This document shows positions 63,588-64,000 of a stretch of 64,000 nucleotides of DNA, piece by piece; positions within the stretch are counted from its first letter, which is position 1; every line of letters begins with the position of its first letter. The stretch is taken from positions 624,017-688,016 of the forward strand of contig DS995276.1 of NCBI GenBank assembly GCA_000156115.1, written 5' to 3'. The stretch is from Rhodobacteraceae bacterium HTCC2083 (GTDB lineage Bacteria; Pseudomonadota; Alphaproteobacteria; Rhodobacterales; Rhodobacteraceae). The translations under genes were made by a program, and so were the position numbers. The notes below the pieces were generated by a model, which did no database searches, was not told where the DNA came from, and saw nothing but the letters and a program-made list of their open reading frames with translations.

Positions 63588-64000
63588 TCATCCTTTGCTG
63601 CGGTAGTGATATGTACCAGCCAGCGTCATGCCGAGCGAGGTGTAAAGCCCGTTCGCGGCTTCATTTTCTTGTGTGCAGATCACCGACATATGATTTGCGC
63701 CCTGCTCTTGCGCCCAAGTAGCGGCGCGGCGCATCATCCATTTGCCAACACCTTGCCCACGCTGATGCGGCAGGATTTCAAGCGCATGCACCATGGCGAC
63801 GTTGTTTTGGATACCGACGTAGCCAGTGCCTGCGGGTTGGTCATTCCAACGCCCAAGGAGCGCAGTTTTGGGACATGTGGCACGTTGCATGACGGCGTAG
63901 CGTTTGGCATCGATGCCACCCCGATCCCAAATGTCATACATGATCTGTAAGGGTTCCCAGATGGTGAACGCAGTAACGCGCGGAATGGCGACGTCCGTCA
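63588..64000 (-). CDS. GNAT family N-acetyltransferase, partial at window edge
   Basis: The frame runs to the end of the window, so the N-terminus is missing; the last residues before the edge read TDVAIPRVTAFTIWEPLQIM. Motif A is ALEILPHQRGQGVGKWMMRR, followed by CTQENEAANGLYTSLGMTLA. It lies four bases before the AhpD-like gene on the same strand. Confidence 0.88.
   Translation of the reverse strand, partial: TDVAIPRVTAFTIWEPLQIMYDIWDRGGIDAKRYAVMQRATCPKTALLGRWNDQPAGTGYVGIQNNVAMVHALEILPHQRGQGVGKWMMRRAATWAQEQGANHMSVICTQENEAANGLYTSLGMTLAGTYHYRSKG

Noticed and set aside
1-64000. tRNA, rRNA or CRISPR features
   Set aside because: Intergenic regions were read for cloverleaf-like patterns and regularly spaced repeats, and none was found; a covariance-model search would be the decisive test.

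Overview
The window looks like a chromosomal segment of an alphaproteobacterium of the Rhodobacterales (Roseobacter group). The evidence is gene content and order: a separate F0 ATP synthase operon (I-a-c-b'-b), MipZ, CobN-type aerobic cobalamin synthesis, an ffh/rpsP/rimM/trmD/rplS/rpmE translation operon with BluB inside it, and a cysteine-free ribosomal protein L31. No tRNA, rRNA, CRISPR array, prophage or defence island was seen.

Layout. 0-9 kb: a membrane LytTR regulator, ETF-ubiquinone oxidoreductase, greA, and a molybdenum-cofactor operon (fdhD-mobA-mobB-moeA) that ends in a truncated VOC gene, then azlCD. 9-12.4 kb: smc. 12.6-22.7 kb: a cobalt/cobalamin region with a cobalamin riboswitch, cbtBA, a CobW GTPase, cobN, a multi-pass membrane protein behind a striking dyad operator, cobO and a tandem pair of Lin0512-type genes. 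22.8-26.2 kb: a FadR-type regulator/SDR/GNAT operon, trmL, a VOC protein and an ArsR regulator. 26.4-29 kb: the F0 operon. 29-39.9 kb: a probable uptake and hydrolysis cluster (CocE-type hydrolase, oligopeptide-type ABC transporter, alkaline-phosphatase-superfamily hydrolase, HSL-type esterase, EamA exporter, LysR-type regulator). 40.6-48.5 kb: the translation operon from ffh to rpmE, which also carries four back-to-back GNAT acetyltransferases, chorismate mutase, bluB, a 47-residue membrane peptide and a Qnr-like pentapeptide-repeat protein. 49-54.5 kb: an EamA exporter, a 2H phosphoesterase-like protein, mipZ and the homogentisate genes hmgA and fahA. 54.5-61.3 kb: a degraded zone with one intact IS3-family element, a dead IS630-family element, two broken choice-of-anchor-L genes (one with a Hint domain), a regulator cut by the IS, and a frameshifted SnoaL-like gene. 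61.3-64 kb: VIT-family transporter, OmpA-like protein, AhpD-like enzyme and a GNAT that runs off the end.

The most notable signals are these. (1) A Qnr-like pentapeptide protein sits between rimM and trmD. (2) Four GNAT paralogues overlap by 4 bp downstream of ffh. (3) A perfect 10+10 bp dyad containing ATTC-N8-GAAT precedes a membrane gene between cobN and cobO. (4) An IS3 element without target duplication joins two truncated genes and supplies the stop codon of one. (5) At least four genes are shifted by small indels, three of them in simple repeats (GCGCG x3, a CG run and a G run), so either true decay or assembly error should be tested. All calls were made by reading the sequence; no database search was run.
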